A stretch of DNA of 64,000 nt from Lachnospiraceae bacterium (GCA_900769115.1 CAAGFJ010000056.1:1-64000), one strand, 5' to 3'; positions 1 to 9,733 are shown, counted from the stretch's first letter. Program-made: numbers and translations. The notes: generated from the sequence alone by a model not told the origin.

Positions 1-164
1 CTTTTTTTTTGTGGGTTCGCTTTTTAGAAGGAGGGTTGGTACTGCTGGGGGGCGCCCGGTAACGCAAGTGGCGCCTGCGGCAACATGACACCACCCCAAA
101 GCCGGGCTCATACACTCCTGACATGCGCGTCTGTCCATCACTTACGCTGTGCAAGGGTGATGGT
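1..164. other. GC-rich structured intergenic stretch, unidentified
   Basis: This stretch begins with a run of nine T (2-10) and is much richer in GC than its surroundings. It contains two GGCGCC hexamers that can pair with each other (51-56 and 70-75), and a 7-bp inverted repeat CCATCAC/GTGATGG (135-141 and 157-163) just past the stop codon of the leftward chemotaxis gene. The second repeat could be a 3'-end hairpin for that gene, but no T run follows it. I compared the stretch from memory with SRP RNA, 6S, tmRNA, RNase P and the common riboswitches and found no convincing match. It may be part of an RNA gene or leader cut by the window edge. Confidence 0.3.
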
Positions 165-2174
165 TTATTCTTCGGAAAGGGTGAAATGTCCAATCAAATC
201 ATCAAGCGTATATGCCTGAGCAGATAATTCTTCACTGGTGGCTGAACATTCTTCTGCCGTAGCCGAGTTATTCTCAACTACGTTAGAGATCTGTTCAATA
301 CCCTGGTTCAATTCCGTCATATTGTCAGCCTGTCGTTCATCGGCGTTGGCGACATGTTCAATCTCAGATACAATGCCTTCAATCTGGGTGATGACCTGAT
401 TAAGAGAAGTAGTGGTCTGCCCTACGATAACCATTCCGTTCTCTACTTCGCCTAAGGCGGCCTGGATCAGGTTCCTTGTATTTTCTACAGCATCTGCACT
501 CTGTTGGGCTAATTGACCAATCTCATTAGCAACAACAGCAAATCCGGCACCACTTTCTCCGGCTCTTGCAGCTTCAATAGAGGCGTTAAGAGAAAGAAGA
601 TTTGTCTGGCTTGCAATTGAGTCGATATTGGCAATGATGTGATTGATCTGTTGTGATGTATCGCTGATGCGCTGCATGGCAATGTTCATTTCTTCCATTT
701 GCGTAGAACTGTTCTTAGCTTCTATACCAATAGTACGTGCAAGGGAACTGGTATCAGAAGCTTTTTTGGCATTCTCGTGTGAATGATTGGTTATTTCTGT
801 TACAGTGGCAAATAATTCTTCTACAACACCAGCTTGTTCGGTTGCACCGGTTGCCAGGTCAGTAGCACTTTCTGCAAGCTGTCCGGAACCTGCTGCTACC
901 TGATCAGCAGCTTCTTTGATTCCTGTCAATGCCTGTGTTAAAGATACCTTAATATCCCGCAAAGAAACAAGGATGTTAGAGAAGTCACCGATATAGCTAT
1001 CCGGGGCGGAAGAGTGTACTGCAAAGTTACCTTTGGACATTTCGCTCAGGCAGAAATCAATATCTTTGATAATTGTATTCATACCATTGATCAATCGGGT
1101 ACTGGCTTCTGTAAGTATGCCGGTTTCGTCATCGGACGAGCCTTCTGGAACTGGGGAACCCAGATCGCCTTCTGCAAGCAGGACAAGTCGATCGGCACAT
1201 TCCTTAATGGGATTACCGATTGCGATTGCGAGCTTTCTGATTAACATAACACCAACTGTAACAGAGACGATGATAGCTACAATTACCAGAATAATTCCTA
1301 AGATGGTGGTGAGCATGAAATCACTGGTTGGAGCATCAATTGCTAAACTCCAATTGTTACTTTGCGGAACCGGAGCATAAGCTAAGAACTTTTTCTTACC
1401 ATGATAATGGTATGTATTAAATCCGGATTCCCCTTTCATCATCTTGCCCTCTAAGGAAGCAAGCTTTTTCAGCGAGGAGTCTGTCTCTGCATCTTTTGTC
1501 GTATTCTCCTGTTTCTTAACGCTATCGGTATTCTTATTAGCAATGGTAGTTCCTTCGGCATTGATCATATAGGCAGAACTGTGTTTGCTGACAGAAATGG
1601 TGGAAACGGTATCGTTTAGTATGTCTGGATCAGGTACGATGTAGACAACACCTATAACGGTTGTGCCGGGAACACCATCCTCCCAGATCGGTGCGGCAAC
1701 GATGATGGTAAGATCACCGGTGGTCTTGCTGATCAATGGATCACTTATGAAGGTTTCGCCTTTCATAGCAGCTTTGAAATAATCCCGTTCACTATAATCT
1801 TTGCCATCAAAGATACTGATTCCATCGGCTCCAATCAGATTGCCACGCTCCAGATCATAGGTTTCAACCTTCTGATCAATGATCTTCTGTTTGTCATCGA
1901 CACTTAATGAGGTGTCGGTAAAGGTGGAATCACATCCAATCTCGGTCACAATATTAGCAAAGGATTGCAGTTCATAACCTACTTTGCTGGCTGCAATCTT
2001 GGCTGTTTCTGAAAATGTCTGTTTGAGCAGCTTATGGGTACTAAAATAACTTATAGCAATTGCAAGGATTCCTAAACAGGAAAGAGAAATGAGCAGAAGC
2101 TTTGATATGGTATTAGTTAGTTTCTGCTGGATACCAAAGGTTTCATTAGTTCTTTTAAATAATGGTAACTTCAT
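165..2174 (-). CDS. Methyl-accepting chemotaxis protein with extracellular Cache sensor
   Basis: This 669-aa transmembrane chemoreceptor would relay ligand binding outside the cell to CheA/CheW. Residues 25-45 form the first membrane segment and about 50-280 a dCache-type sensor (it contains the typical [12 protein letters not shown] stretch). The second membrane segment lies near 288-312, followed by a HAMP linker and a long methyl-accepting signalling domain. The conserved hairpin tip is visible as the [21 protein letters not shown] region, given here as a 20-residue hallmark. The start is supported by an AGGGGG ribosome site just upstream and by a well-spaced promoter. The gene stands alone and points away from comEA. 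The ligand cannot be read from the sequence; small molecules such as amino acids are common for dCache receptors. Confidence 0.93.
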   Translation of the reverse strand: MKLPLFKRTNETFGIQQKLTNTISKLLLISLSCLGILAIAISYFSTHKLLKQTFSETAKIAASKVGYELQSFANIVTEIGCDSTFTDTSLSVDDKQKIIDQKVETYDLERGNLIGADGISIFDGKDYSERDYFKAAMKGETFISDPLISKTTGDLTIIVAAPIWEDGVPGTTVIGVVYIVPDPDILNDTVSTISVSKHSSAYMINAEGTTIANKNTDSVKKQENTTKDAETDSSLKKLASLEGKMMKGESGFNTYHYHGKKKFLAYAPVPQSNNWSLAIDAPTSDFMLTTILGIILVIVAIIVSVTVGVMLIRKLAIAIGNPIKECADRLVLLAEGDLGSPVPEGSSDDETGILTEASTRLINGMNTIIKDIDFCLSEMSKGNFAVHSSAPDSYIGDFSNILVSLRDIKVSLTQALTGIKEAADQVAAGSGQLAESATDLATGATEQAGVVEELFATVTEITNHSHENAKKASDTSSLARTIGIEAKNSSTQMEEMNIAMQRISDTSQQINHIIANIDSIASQTNLLSLNASIEAARAGESGAGFAVVANEIGQLAQQSADAVENTRNLIQAALGEVENGMVIVGQTTTSLNQVITQIEGIVSEIEHVANADERQADNMTELNQGIEQISNVVENNSATAEECSATSEELSAQAYTLDDLIGHFTLSEE

Positions 2175-2204
2175 AAAATTCCCCCTTATGTGCTTTTTCT
2201 TTTA

Positions 2205-2233
2205 ATATTAGTATTTTTGTATAATAATGTCAA
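2205..2233 (-). promoter_or_regulatory. SigA-type promoter of the chemoreceptor gene
   Basis: Read on the minus strand, TTGACA (2228-2233) is followed after exactly 17 bp by TAATAT (2205-2210). The leader to the start codon is about 25-30 nt, consistent with the chemoreceptor start at 2174. Confidence 0.55.
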
Positions 2234-2304
2234 TTGTATGTTGCAAATTTGTGTGAAATTTACAAAGAATATCTTAAAAAATCTAAAAAATACAGGAAAG
2301 GTAG

Positions 2305-2333
2305 TTGTAAAGTGGAACTTTTTTATGTATTAT
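2305..2333 (+). promoter_or_regulatory. Probable SigA-type promoter of the comEA operon
   Basis: TTGTAA (2305-2310) and TATTAT (2328-2333) are 17 bp apart, about 100 bp upstream of comEA. The short open frame overlapping this region (2190-2378) has no ribosome site and looks non-coding. Confidence 0.45.
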
Positions 2334-2429
2334 GATTATGTATCTTATTTTGTATTTCCTTATTACACTCCGGGATGATGGCTGTCCGTTATTGTTTGGC
2401 AATATCGGATCATTAGGAGGTAATTATTT

Positions 2430-2996
2430 ATGACATGGAAACGAATTATAGTGGCAGTATTGTGTGCAGGGATGTTGATGGGATGCCAACGGCAGGATGC
2501 GATCTCCTTATCCGAAGACGGAGATACGGAATCGGCTGTTGTACAGCAGGAATCGGGAACAACCTCAGAAGAAGCAGAGATGATCTATGTGTATGTCTGT
2601 GGACATGTTGCTAAGCCGGGGGTCTATGCACTAGAGAATGGTGCACGCATATATGATGCGTTGGAACACGCAGGTGGGACACTGGACGATGCAGAGGGAG
2701 AATCGCTGGATCAGGCATTGCCTGTAACAGATGGACAGACAATATATGTTCCTGCGATAGGAGAACAGGAGCGCAATGAAGCAACACAAAAAGAGAGTGA
2801 GGATGGGCTGGTGAATATTAATGAGGCAGATGCATCTGCACTTATGACGCTGCCTGGGATTGGAGAGAGCAAAGCATCTATCATCATTCAATATCGCGAG
2901 GAGCATGGGGCATTTCAATCCATTGAGGATTTGATGGAGATTCCAGGAATTAAACAGGGGGTATTTGATAAGATTAAGAATAACATTAAAGTATAG
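2430..2996 (+). CDS. comEA: ComEA family DNA-binding competence lipoprotein
   Basis: This 188-aa protein is the expected surface receptor that captures double-stranded DNA during natural transformation and passes it to the ComEC channel. The N-terminus is a lipoprotein signal peptide with lipobox LMGC and the lipidated Cys at residue 19. It is followed by an SLBB domain (about 51-107, containing VYVCGHVAKPGVY) and a C-terminal pair of helix-hairpin-helix motifs (about 127-188, with LPGIGESKA and IPGIKQGVF), which bind the DNA backbone. ComEA proteins are usually anchored by a plain membrane helix, so the lipobox is a mild variation. An AGGAGG ribosome site precedes the ATG. The gene heads a run that includes comEC four genes downstream. 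Confidence 0.93.
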   Translation: MTWKRIIVAVLCAGMLMGCQRQDAISLSEDGDTESAVVQQESGTTSEEAEMIYVYVCGHVAKPGVYALENGARIYDALEHAGGTLDDAEGESLDQALPVTDGQTIYVPAIGEQERNEATQKESEDGLVNINEADASALMTLPGIGESKASIIIQYREEHGAFQSIEDLMEIPGIKQGVFDKIKNNIKV

Positions 2997-3027
2997 AATT
3001 ATGTTATAAGATAGAGGAGAGTTGGGA

Positions 3028-3714
3028 ATGAAAAAGGTATTAGTGGTAGATGATGAGAAGTTGATCGTTAAGGGCATTAAGTTTTCATTAGAGCAGGATG
3101 AGATGCAGGTGACGGCCGCATATAACGGAGAAGATGCATTAGAATTGGCTAAGAATAATAAGTTTGATATCATTTTATTAGATGTTATGTTACCGGGATT
3201 GTCAGGCTTTGACGTATGTCAGGCTATTCGGGAATTTTCAGATGTGCCTATTATTATGTTAACTGCAAAGGGTGACGATATGGACAAGATTTTGGGGTTG
3301 GAGTATGGTGCAGACGATTATATTACAAAGCCATTTAATATCTTAGAGGTAAAGGCCCGGATCAAAGCAATTATCCGCAGGAATCAAAAGAAGACATCAG
3401 TTATGGAACAACCGAAGCTTCTGATAGAAGGGGATATGACAATTGAATTAGAAAGCCGCAGAGTATCCATTTCAGGTAAAGATATTAATCTGACGGCAAA
3501 GGAATTCAACATTCTTACCCTGTTACTTTTTCATCCCAACAAAGTATATTCCCGTGATGATTTACTGAAGGCCGTATGGGGAAGCGATGCATTAGGTGAT
3601 GGACGTACGGTAGATGTGCATGTAAGAAGACTTCGCGAGAAGATTGAGACGAATCCGGGTGATCCGAAGTATATCCAGACAAAGTGGGGAGTTGGTTACT
3701 ATTTTAAGAAATAG
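3028..3714 (+). CDS. OmpR/PhoB-family response regulator
   Basis: This 228-aa transcription factor is paired with the histidine kinase that follows. The receiver domain (1-120) shows the acidic pair Asp8/Asp9, phospho-acceptor Asp52 in LLDVMLPG, the switch Thr in MLTAKG and the Lys in YITKPF. A winged-helix DNA-binding domain (about 130-228) ends with GRTVDVHVRRLREK and the usual KWGVGYYF. A TTG six bases upstream (3022) is also in frame, but the GAGGAG ribosome site (3014-3019) is correctly spaced only for the ATG at 3028. It lies 31 nt after comEA, so the two are probably cotranscribed. The target genes are unknown; the neighbouring competence and GerMN genes are candidates by position only. 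Confidence 0.92.
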   Translation: MKKVLVVDDEKLIVKGIKFSLEQDEMQVTAAYNGEDALELAKNNKFDIILLDVMLPGLSGFDVCQAIREFSDVPIIMLTAKGDDMDKILGLEYGADDYITKPFNILEVKARIKAIIRRNQKKTSVMEQPKLLIEGDMTIELESRRVSISGKDINLTAKEFNILTLLLFHPNKVYSRDDLLKAVWGSDALGDGRTVDVHVRRLREKIETNPGDPKYIQTKWGVGYYFKK

Positions 3715-5128
3715 AGAGAAATCAAACCCGTTTCGCAGTCTGAAAATGCTTATATTTCTGACTTTTTTTCTGTTGGCAGTTGGTGCGATGGCTATCTTTC
3801 ATCTTGTACTGAAGCGTTCTTATACCGACAAGTCTATGGAAGAGAAGCTGCAGCTGGTGCAGAATCAATGTAGTATTCTGGGTAACCAGATTCTGGTCAA
3901 CCAGTTTACGATTGATACGTTGCAAAGCAATCTGAATGTAGAGATCGATCAGCTTGCCAATGTATGGGACGGACGAATTCTGGTAATGGATTCCAGCTAT
4001 AAGATTGTTAAGGATACTTATACGATCGATCAGAACAACTACATGATCTATGATGAGGTTGTTCAGGTTATGCGTGGAGATAAAGATAAGAATATCCGTG
4101 TATTTGATGACTATGCAGAGATTATTGTACCAATCGTGAATTCAGAGAAGGTCACTAATGGTGTAATGATTGCAATGGTATCTCTTAAGGATATTGATGA
4201 TACGAATGCATACATTGCAAAACAGTCGAATGTATTGATCATATTGTTTGCAGTGCTTGCATTGGTTGCTGCATATATCTTAGCGAACATCAGCGTGAAG
4301 GATATTAAGAAGCTGAATGAACAGATTCTTACCTTGAACCAGGGACATCTGGAGAGTCTGCAGGTGAAGAGCAGATTCAATGAGCTGAATCGTCTGACGG
4401 ATTCCTTTAATGTATTACTTAATAAGATGCAGGTGTTAGAGGATTCCAGACAGGAATTCGTATCGAATGTGTCACACGAATTGAAGACACCGATCACATC
4501 TATGAAGGTATTAGCAGATTCGCTGTTGATGCAGGAAGAGGTTCCGAATGAGATGTATCGGGAATTTATGACGGATATTGTAGAAGAGATTGATCGTGAG
4601 AATAAGATCATTACGGATCTGCTAACACTGGTGAAGATGGATAAGAAGGCGGCCGGATTGAACATCGAACCGGTCAATATCAATGCGTTACTTGAATTGT
4701 TATTGAAACGAATCAAACCACTTGCTGCAAAACGCAATATAGAAGTTGTGTTTGAGAGTTTTCGGGAGGTGATCGGAGAAGTGGACGAAGTGAAGATATC
4801 ACTTGCCTTTTCGAATCTGATTGAGAATGCAGTTAAGTATAATGAAGATGGTGGCAGTGTGCACGTGTCTTTGAATGCGGATCATAAGTTTTTCTATGTG
4901 AAGGTTCAGGATGATGGTGTGGGAATTCCGGAGGAATGTCAATCACAGGTATTTGAGCGTTTCTATCGTGTGGATAAGGCACGTAGCAGAGAAACTGGTG
5001 GAACCGGACTGGGTCTTGCAATTACGCGAAATGCAATTCTGATGCATAAAGGTGCAATTAAGTTATATTCTGAGCCGGGAGAGGGAACGACCTTTACGGT
5101 GCGGATTCCATTGAAATATGTGAACTGA
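3692..5128 (+). CDS. Membrane sensor histidine kinase
   Basis: This is the partner kinase of the upstream regulator. It has a short basic N-terminus, a membrane helix (MLIFLTFFLLAVGAMAIFHL), an extracellular sensor of about 140 residues, a second helix (NVLIILFAVLALVAAYILA), a HAMP-like linker, a HisKA domain with the phosphorylated His in FVSNVSHELKTP, and an ATPase domain with N, G1 (DDGVGIP) and G2 (GTGLGLAI) boxes. The start is uncertain. There is no ATG before the first membrane helix (ATG at 3743 begins inside it). Upstream in-frame TTG codons at 3692 and 3644 overlap the regulator gene by 23 or 71 bp. I list 3692 because it keeps the basic RNREK segment on the cytoplasmic side, but its GGGGAG ribosome site is closer than ideal. 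Confidence 0.88.
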   Translation: MVTILRNREKSNPFRSLKMLIFLTFFLLAVGAMAIFHLVLKRSYTDKSMEEKLQLVQNQCSILGNQILVNQFTIDTLQSNLNVEIDQLANVWDGRILVMDSSYKIVKDTYTIDQNNYMIYDEVVQVMRGDKDKNIRVFDDYAEIIVPIVNSEKVTNGVMIAMVSLKDIDDTNAYIAKQSNVLIILFAVLALVAAYILANISVKDIKKLNEQILTLNQGHLESLQVKSRFNELNRLTDSFNVLLNKMQVLEDSRQEFVSNVSHELKTPITSMKVLADSLLMQEEVPNEMYREFMTDIVEEIDRENKIITDLLTLVKMDKKAAGLNIEPVNINALLELLLKRIKPLAAKRNIEVVFESFREVIGEVDEVKISLAFSNLIENAVKYNEDGGSVHVSLNADHKFFYVKVQDDGVGIPEECQSQVFERFYRVDKARSRETGGTGLGLAITRNAILMHKGAIKLYSEPGEGTTFTVRIPLKYVN

Positions 5129-5187
5129 TCAGCCAGTATCAGACAAAGGCAGACAGTCAGGATTCATGGAATGAAAGGAACGGGATA

Positions 5188-6144
5188 ATGAAAAAACAAT
5201 TATGTGCAATATTATGTATTGCATTATGTATTCTTACAGGCTGTGGGGAACATAAACAGGAAGCAACAACACAGGAAGCACTGGGTAAGAATCAGATATA
5301 TTTATATTACGTCAATCATGATAAGACTGATGTTGTAAAAGAGCGATATACGCTTAAGGAACAGGATGAATTAGCCGCACAGGTAAAGGAAATAGTAGGA
5401 CAATTATCCGGTGCAGCGGCGACCGAGCAATACCAGGCATCTATACCTGAGGCAATCTCGTATACGAGTTGTAATACAGAGCATCACCGTGGGCGGGTCG
5501 AGCTTATGTTTAATGTGGCATATTCATCAGTGGATGCAGAATCCCTGTTGTTTTTTAAAGCTTGTGTTGTGAAGACTTTGTTACAATTACCACAAGTGAC
5601 TACCATAACACTGACACTTACTGATCTGGCAAGTTCGGATGAAGAGACAGCGACGGTTAGTGAGAATTTTGATCAGGATTCTTTTACGATGTCATTTGGC
5701 GGTGAGAATGGATATAAGCAAAAGGGAACCATTGTCCTATATTTTGCAAATGAGAGTGGAGATGCACTGAAAGAATATAGAAAGTCGATTGAGATCTCGA
5801 ATACAACATCATTAGACAGGCTTGTGGTGGAATCCCTGATCGAAGGACCGGACCGGGAAGGATATACAAAAACGTTGCCGGAGAATACGACGATTCGTAA
5901 TATATCGGTGAAGGATGGCATTTGTTATGTGGATTTAAGTGATGAATTTTACAACACTGATAATTCTCTGAAGAATGATATTATTGTCTATTCTATCGTA
6001 GATTCTCTTGTAGAGCTGCCAACGGTTTCTAAGGTACAGTTCTTAAGGAATGGAGAAAAGCAACAATATTTCAGGGAAACAATGGAATTTGATGGTATTT
6101 TTGAACGTAATCTGGATTTAATACAGGAGGATACAACAGAATAA
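5188..6144 (+). CDS. GerMN-domain lipoprotein
   Basis: This 318-aa exported lipoprotein has signal peptide MKKQLCAILCIALC and lipobox LTGC with Cys19. It carries two GerMN domains, about 80-165 and 200-300. The second holds the typical stretch TIRNISVKDGICYVDLSDEF, where a lipid- or peptidoglycan-proximal beta structure is expected. GerM proteins act in spore germination and in the SpoIIIA-SpoIIQ complex; related domains occur in LpqB, encoded next to a two-component system in Actinobacteria. Here too the gene directly follows a sensor kinase, so a role as an accessory or output of that kinase is possible but is inference. It is abutted by comEC with no gap. Confidence 0.85.
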   Translation: MKKQLCAILCIALCILTGCGEHKQEATTQEALGKNQIYLYYVNHDKTDVVKERYTLKEQDELAAQVKEIVGQLSGAAATEQYQASIPEAISYTSCNTEHHRGRVELMFNVAYSSVDAESLLFFKACVVKTLLQLPQVTTITLTLTDLASSDEETATVSENFDQDSFTMSFGGENGYKQKGTIVLYFANESGDALKEYRKSIEISNTTSLDRLVVESLIEGPDREGYTKTLPENTTIRNISVKDGICYVDLSDEFYNTDNSLKNDIIVYSIVDSLVELPTVSKVQFLRNGEKQQYFRETMEFDGIFERNLDLIQEDTTE

Positions 6145-8409
6145 ATGAAACGACCGATGCTTTGCTGGGTGATCATGTTCGCACTTGGAGAGGTAGCTGT
6201 AAGATATGGTTCCATATGGCTGGCAGGTTGTGTGGCGGTGGTAATAGGGCTTGTTGTCACTGCTGTTCCGTTTTTATATATTATACAGAATCGAAGATGG
6301 TTATATATTGGTGTACTGTGTTTTGTTCTTGGAGCAGTTGCTTGTGGATGCGAACAATATAAGCAACAGATCTGCAGAATAGAGGATGGTAGTACGCTTT
6401 CTTTTTGTGGAACGATAACGGATGTATTAGAGAATGCAAATGGCCGGCAGTACCAGATAGCGGTACGGAGGCTGCAAAATATCCGTATTCGTGTCAGAAT
6501 TTTGATAAACAGCGAAGATACATTCGAGATTGGAGATCGAATGGAGGGGGTCGGAAAGGTTGATCATTTTGATACGGCGACGAATCCGGGCGGATTTGAT
6601 GAACGCAATTATCAGCTTGGAAAGGGTAATGTGTTTCAATTAGATCAGGTAGAGGTCCGGACACGACAGGCAGGTATCTTTCCGGTGAAAGCAATCTTGT
6701 ATCGTATCCGGCAGCGAATCATGGAAGTCTATCGACAGTTATTTTCGGAGGCGGATGCATCCCTTGCAGGAGCTATGGTATTAGGCGACCGGACCAATCT
6801 GGATGCAGATGTTAAGCAATTGTATCAGAGGAATGGAATTGCACATCTGATTGCTATTTCCGGACTGCATATTGCTATGCTGGGTGGAACATTGTATCAG
6901 CTTCTGCGGAGAAGGCTGGGAAGTTATCCGGTGGCAGCGGGTGTGGGTATAGTGTTTATCCTTTTATATGGAACAATGGCAGGACTTTCCGGAGCAACTT
7001 TGCGGGCAGTCATTATGCTGATCGTATCAATAGGAGCAGATGTGACAGGCAGAAAGTATGATAGCCTGACAGCAATTGCAGCGGCTCTCTTTTTGATGCT
7101 GCTAGGACATCCTTATCAGTTGAATCAGGCAGGCTTTTTATTGTCATTTGGGGCGGTGACCGGCATTGCAGTGGTGAAGCCGGCAATCTCTGTAAGGTTT
7201 GAAAAGATACCACGTATGTTAGAGGGATTGCTTGTGAGCGTGAGTGTACAGCTTGTGCTGCTTCCGGTTATGTTATATTTTTTCTATGAGATTCCGGTGT
7301 ACAGCATTCTACTGAATCTGATTGTAGTACCGCTTATGAGTGTCCTGTTATTCTTTTTGATCATAGCTGCATTTGCAGGGAGTGCGGTGCTGCCGGCGGG
7401 GGTAGTGGCAGCCTTTCCGGCAAAGGTTATCTTCGCCTGTTACCAGATACTATGCCAGTGGAGTGAACAGCTTCCGGCGCATACGATCTGTACCGGAAGG
7501 CCGGACGGAATCTGGATCGCAGCATATTATATTGTGCTGGCAGGGATTGTCTGGCTTGGGTATCGGCAGAGGTATCGGCTTCAGATACAGGGGTGTGTAT
7601 TATTGGCAGGTCTTTTTGCGTTGTTGTATCTTCCCGGATCGTTGCGGATATGTATGTTTGATGTTGGACAGGGAGATGGAATCTATGTGAAGCTGCCAAC
7701 GAGAGAGAATATATTGATTGATGGAGGAAGCAGTTCAAAGAGGAAGGTGGGTACCTATGTACTGAAGAATGGAATCAAGTATTATGGGGGTGCGGTATTA
7801 GATTATGTATTTGTATCCCATAGTGATAGCGATCACTATAGTGGAATTGCAGAGTTATTGGAGGAACCGACAATTACGATACGGCATCTGGTAATGCCGG
7901 ATATTACTAATCCGGATGAAGCGTATGAACAGCTCGTGACAATGGCGCAGAGAAATGGCAGTGAAGTGGTCTATATGAAAGAGGGGGACACACTTTCCTT
8001 CGGCAAGGTTACATTTACCTGTCTGAATCCGGAACGGAGGTCATATGAAGACAAGAACCAGAGCAGTATTGTATTGTATATGCAATACAAACAATTTGAC
8101 GTACTGTTTACAGGAGATATGGATGAGGAGGTAGAACAGCGCATTGGGAAGAAGCTTCCGGCAAGGATTGCAGTACTAAAGGTGGCGCATCATGGTTCGG
8201 CAACGGCATCCTCAGAAGCATTTTTGCAGCAGGTATCGTTTCAGACCGCTTTGGTATCCGTAGGGGAGCATAACCGGTACGGACATCCGGCGCAGGCGGT
8301 GATGGAACGGCTTTCCCGATGTTGTGAACGGATTTATTTGACAAAAGATGCCGGAGGAATTACGATAGATTCAGATGGAGAGAAGTATCGGATTCATACA
8401 GTGAAATAG
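6145..8409 (+). CDS. comEC: ComEC/Rec2 DNA-uptake channel with C-terminal metallo-beta-lactamase domain
   Basis: This 754-aa protein forms the inner-membrane pore for single-stranded DNA during transformation. In order it has two membrane helices and an OB-like DUF4131 region (about 40-180), the multi-helix Competence domain (about 200-480, with AHLIAISGLHIAMLGG) and a periplasm-facing metallo-beta-lactamase domain (about 505-754). The last shows MFDVGQGDG, the metal-binding VSHSDSDHYSG and AHHGSATASS, as expected for the nuclease that degrades the non-transported strand. In the SHSDSDH motif the first two positions carry the His-x-Asp-x-Asp-His pattern of active enzymes. The length is normal and the gene is intact. 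Its ATG follows the GerMN stop directly, with ACAGGAGG inside the end of that gene, so translation is probably coupled. Confidence 0.95.
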   Translation: MKRPMLCWVIMFALGEVAVRYGSIWLAGCVAVVIGLVVTAVPFLYIIQNRRWLYIGVLCFVLGAVACGCEQYKQQICRIEDGSTLSFCGTITDVLENANGRQYQIAVRRLQNIRIRVRILINSEDTFEIGDRMEGVGKVDHFDTATNPGGFDERNYQLGKGNVFQLDQVEVRTRQAGIFPVKAILYRIRQRIMEVYRQLFSEADASLAGAMVLGDRTNLDADVKQLYQRNGIAHLIAISGLHIAMLGGTLYQLLRRRLGSYPVAAGVGIVFILLYGTMAGLSGATLRAVIMLIVSIGADVTGRKYDSLTAIAAALFLMLLGHPYQLNQAGFLLSFGAVTGIAVVKPAISVRFEKIPRMLEGLLVSVSVQLVLLPVMLYFFYEIPVYSILLNLIVVPLMSVLLFFLIIAAFAGSAVLPAGVVAAFPAKVIFACYQILCQWSEQLPAHTICTGRPDGIWIAAYYIVLAGIVWLGYRQRYRLQIQGCVLLAGLFALLYLPGSLRICMFDVGQGDGIYVKLPTRENILIDGGSSSKRKVGTYVLKNGIKYYGGAVLDYVFVSHSDSDHYSGIAELLEEPTITIRHLVMPDITNPDEAYEQLVTMAQRNGSEVVYMKEGDTLSFGKVTFTCLNPERRSYEDKNQSSIVLYMQYKQFDVLFTGDMDEEVEQRIGKKLPARIAVLKVAHHGSATASSEAFLQQVSFQTALVSVGEHNRYGHPAQAVMERLSRCCERIYLTKDAGGITIDSDGEKYRIHTVK

Positions 8410-8428
8410 AAAGCAGGACATAGAATAT

Positions 8429-9409
8429 ATGAAGAATATTAATCAGGATATTCAGAGTGGTCAGATTAAGGGCTTTTATCTGTTATTTGGCAAGGAGGAC
8501 TACCTGAAACATCAATATAGGGATAAGCTGATCCAGGCATTAGCAGATGTAGAGGATAATATGAATGTAACCAGATTTCAGGGGAATGGATTACAGGTAC
8601 AGGAGTTATTAGATATTGCGAATACGCTGCCTTTCTTTGCACCACAGAGAGTAATCGTAGTAGAGAATACAACGCTGTTCAAGAAGACGCCGGGGGACTT
8701 TGAGAAGCAATTGGAGACGTTGCCGGATACGACACATATTCTGTTTGTGGAATCGGAAGTGGATAAACGGAACCGTCTGTACAAATGGGTCAGTAAGAAT
8801 GGATATGCATGTGAGATGAACACACCGGATGAGAAGATGCTGTTATCCTGGATCAAAGGGCTTTGCAAGGCAGAGGGCAAGAACATGGATGATACGGCGA
8901 TCTTTTACTTTGTAGAGCATATGGGAACGGACATGTTACTGCTCCGTAATGAATTAGAGAAGCTGTTCTGTTATAAGTATGGGGATGCACATATCACAAT
9001 AGAAGATGTGGAGAATGTCTGTGTCAGTCAGGCAACGAGCAAGCTGTTTGCCATGCTAGATGCGATCGGAACGCATAACCGGAACCAGGCACTTTCCTTA
9101 TACCGGGATCTGTTGGCGTTACGTGAGGCACCGATCGGAATCCTTCGTATGCTGTTACGGCATTTTAATATTTTGATGCAGGTATCAGCTTTAGGGAAGG
9201 ATGGTAAGAATAATAAGGAGATTGCTGCAATCTGTGCAGTTCCGCCATTTAGTGTGAAGAAGTATGCCTCTCAGGCAGCGACTTATCGTTTTGAACGTCT
9301 GCAGGATATGGTAGAGCAGTGTCAGGACACGGAACAGCAGATCAAAGCAGGTCAGGTCAAGGATATTGTTGGTGTGGAATTATTGATCGTCGGATTCTGT
9401 GAGAAATAG
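8429..9409 (+). CDS. holA: DNA polymerase III subunit delta
   Basis: This 326-aa clamp-loader subunit opens the beta sliding clamp. The N-terminal part (1-140) is the ATPase-like fold without a Walker A box, starting with KGFYLLFGKEDYLK as is usual for HolA. The central lid and the C-terminal collar region (about 215-326) end with QIKAGQVKDIVGVELLI. It follows comEC by 19 nt, the same order as in many Firmicutes, where holA lies after comEC and before rpsT. It is probably cotranscribed with comEC and ends at the strong hairpin shared with rpsT. Confidence 0.93.
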   Translation: MKNINQDIQSGQIKGFYLLFGKEDYLKHQYRDKLIQALADVEDNMNVTRFQGNGLQVQELLDIANTLPFFAPQRVIVVENTTLFKKTPGDFEKQLETLPDTTHILFVESEVDKRNRLYKWVSKNGYACEMNTPDEKMLLSWIKGLCKAEGKNMDDTAIFYFVEHMGTDMLLLRNELEKLFCYKYGDAHITIEDVENVCVSQATSKLFAMLDAIGTHNRNQALSLYRDLLALREAPIGILRMLLRHFNILMQVSALGKDGKNNKEIAAICAVPPFSVKKYASQAATYRFERLQDMVEQCQDTEQQIKAGQVKDIVGVELLIVGFCEK

Positions 9410-9424
9410 AATATAATAAAAAAT

Positions 9425-9450
9425 AAGGCTATCACATATGTGATAGCCTT
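9425..9450. terminator. Bidirectional terminator between holA and rpsT
   Basis: A perfect inverted repeat of AAGGCTATCACA and its complement meets at a central TATG-type turn. It has an A-rich upstream and T-rich downstream flank, and lies between two converging genes, so it can end transcription from both sides. Confidence 0.8.
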
Positions 9451-9469
9451 GTGCGTTCTATACTTGCCA

Positions 9470-9733
9470 TTATGCCATCTTATTCACAGCGGCAGATAAA
9501 CGGGAAATCTTTCTAGAAGCGGTATTCTTGTGCATAATGCCCTTAGCAGCAGCCTTGCTAAGTTCAGATGTACAAACCTTTAACTGAGCTTCAGCAGCAG
9601 CCTTATCGCCAGCAGCTACAGCAGCCTCGAACTTCTTGATGATAGTCTTTAACTTAGATTTCACCATCTTGTTTCTTAAAGTCTTTGTCTCGATAACCTT
9701 AATTCTCTTCTTTGCAGATTTGATATTAGCCAA
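9470..9733 (-). CDS. rpsT: Small ribosomal subunit protein S20 (bS20)
   Basis: This 87-aa basic protein binds 16S rRNA in the body of the 30S subunit. It starts (M/L)[12 protein letters not shown] and contains [15 protein letters not shown], both hallmarks of S20. The start is a TTG. On the minus strand GGAGGTG sits six bases before this TTG, while the in-frame ATG 15 bases further upstream would place the ribosome site inside the coding region. Every S20 begins with the ANIKSA segment, which supports the TTG. Rare start codons are known for rpsT in other bacteria and limit its translation. It is monocistronic, with its own promoter and terminator. Confidence 0.95.
   Translation of the reverse strand: MANIKSAKKRIKVIETKTLRNKMVKSKLKTIIKKFEAAVAAGDKAAAEAQLKVCTSELSKAAAKGIMHKNTASRKISRLSAAVNKMA

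Noticed and set aside
2190..2378. Short rightward ORF of 62 codons between the chemoreceptor and comEA
   Set aside because: No ribosome site, very T-rich, and it overlaps two candidate promoters; composition is that of intergenic DNA.
3022..3027. TTG at 3022 as start of the response regulator
   Set aside because: The GAGGAG ribosome site ends two bases before it, while the ATG at 3028 has proper spacing and gives the standard N-terminus.
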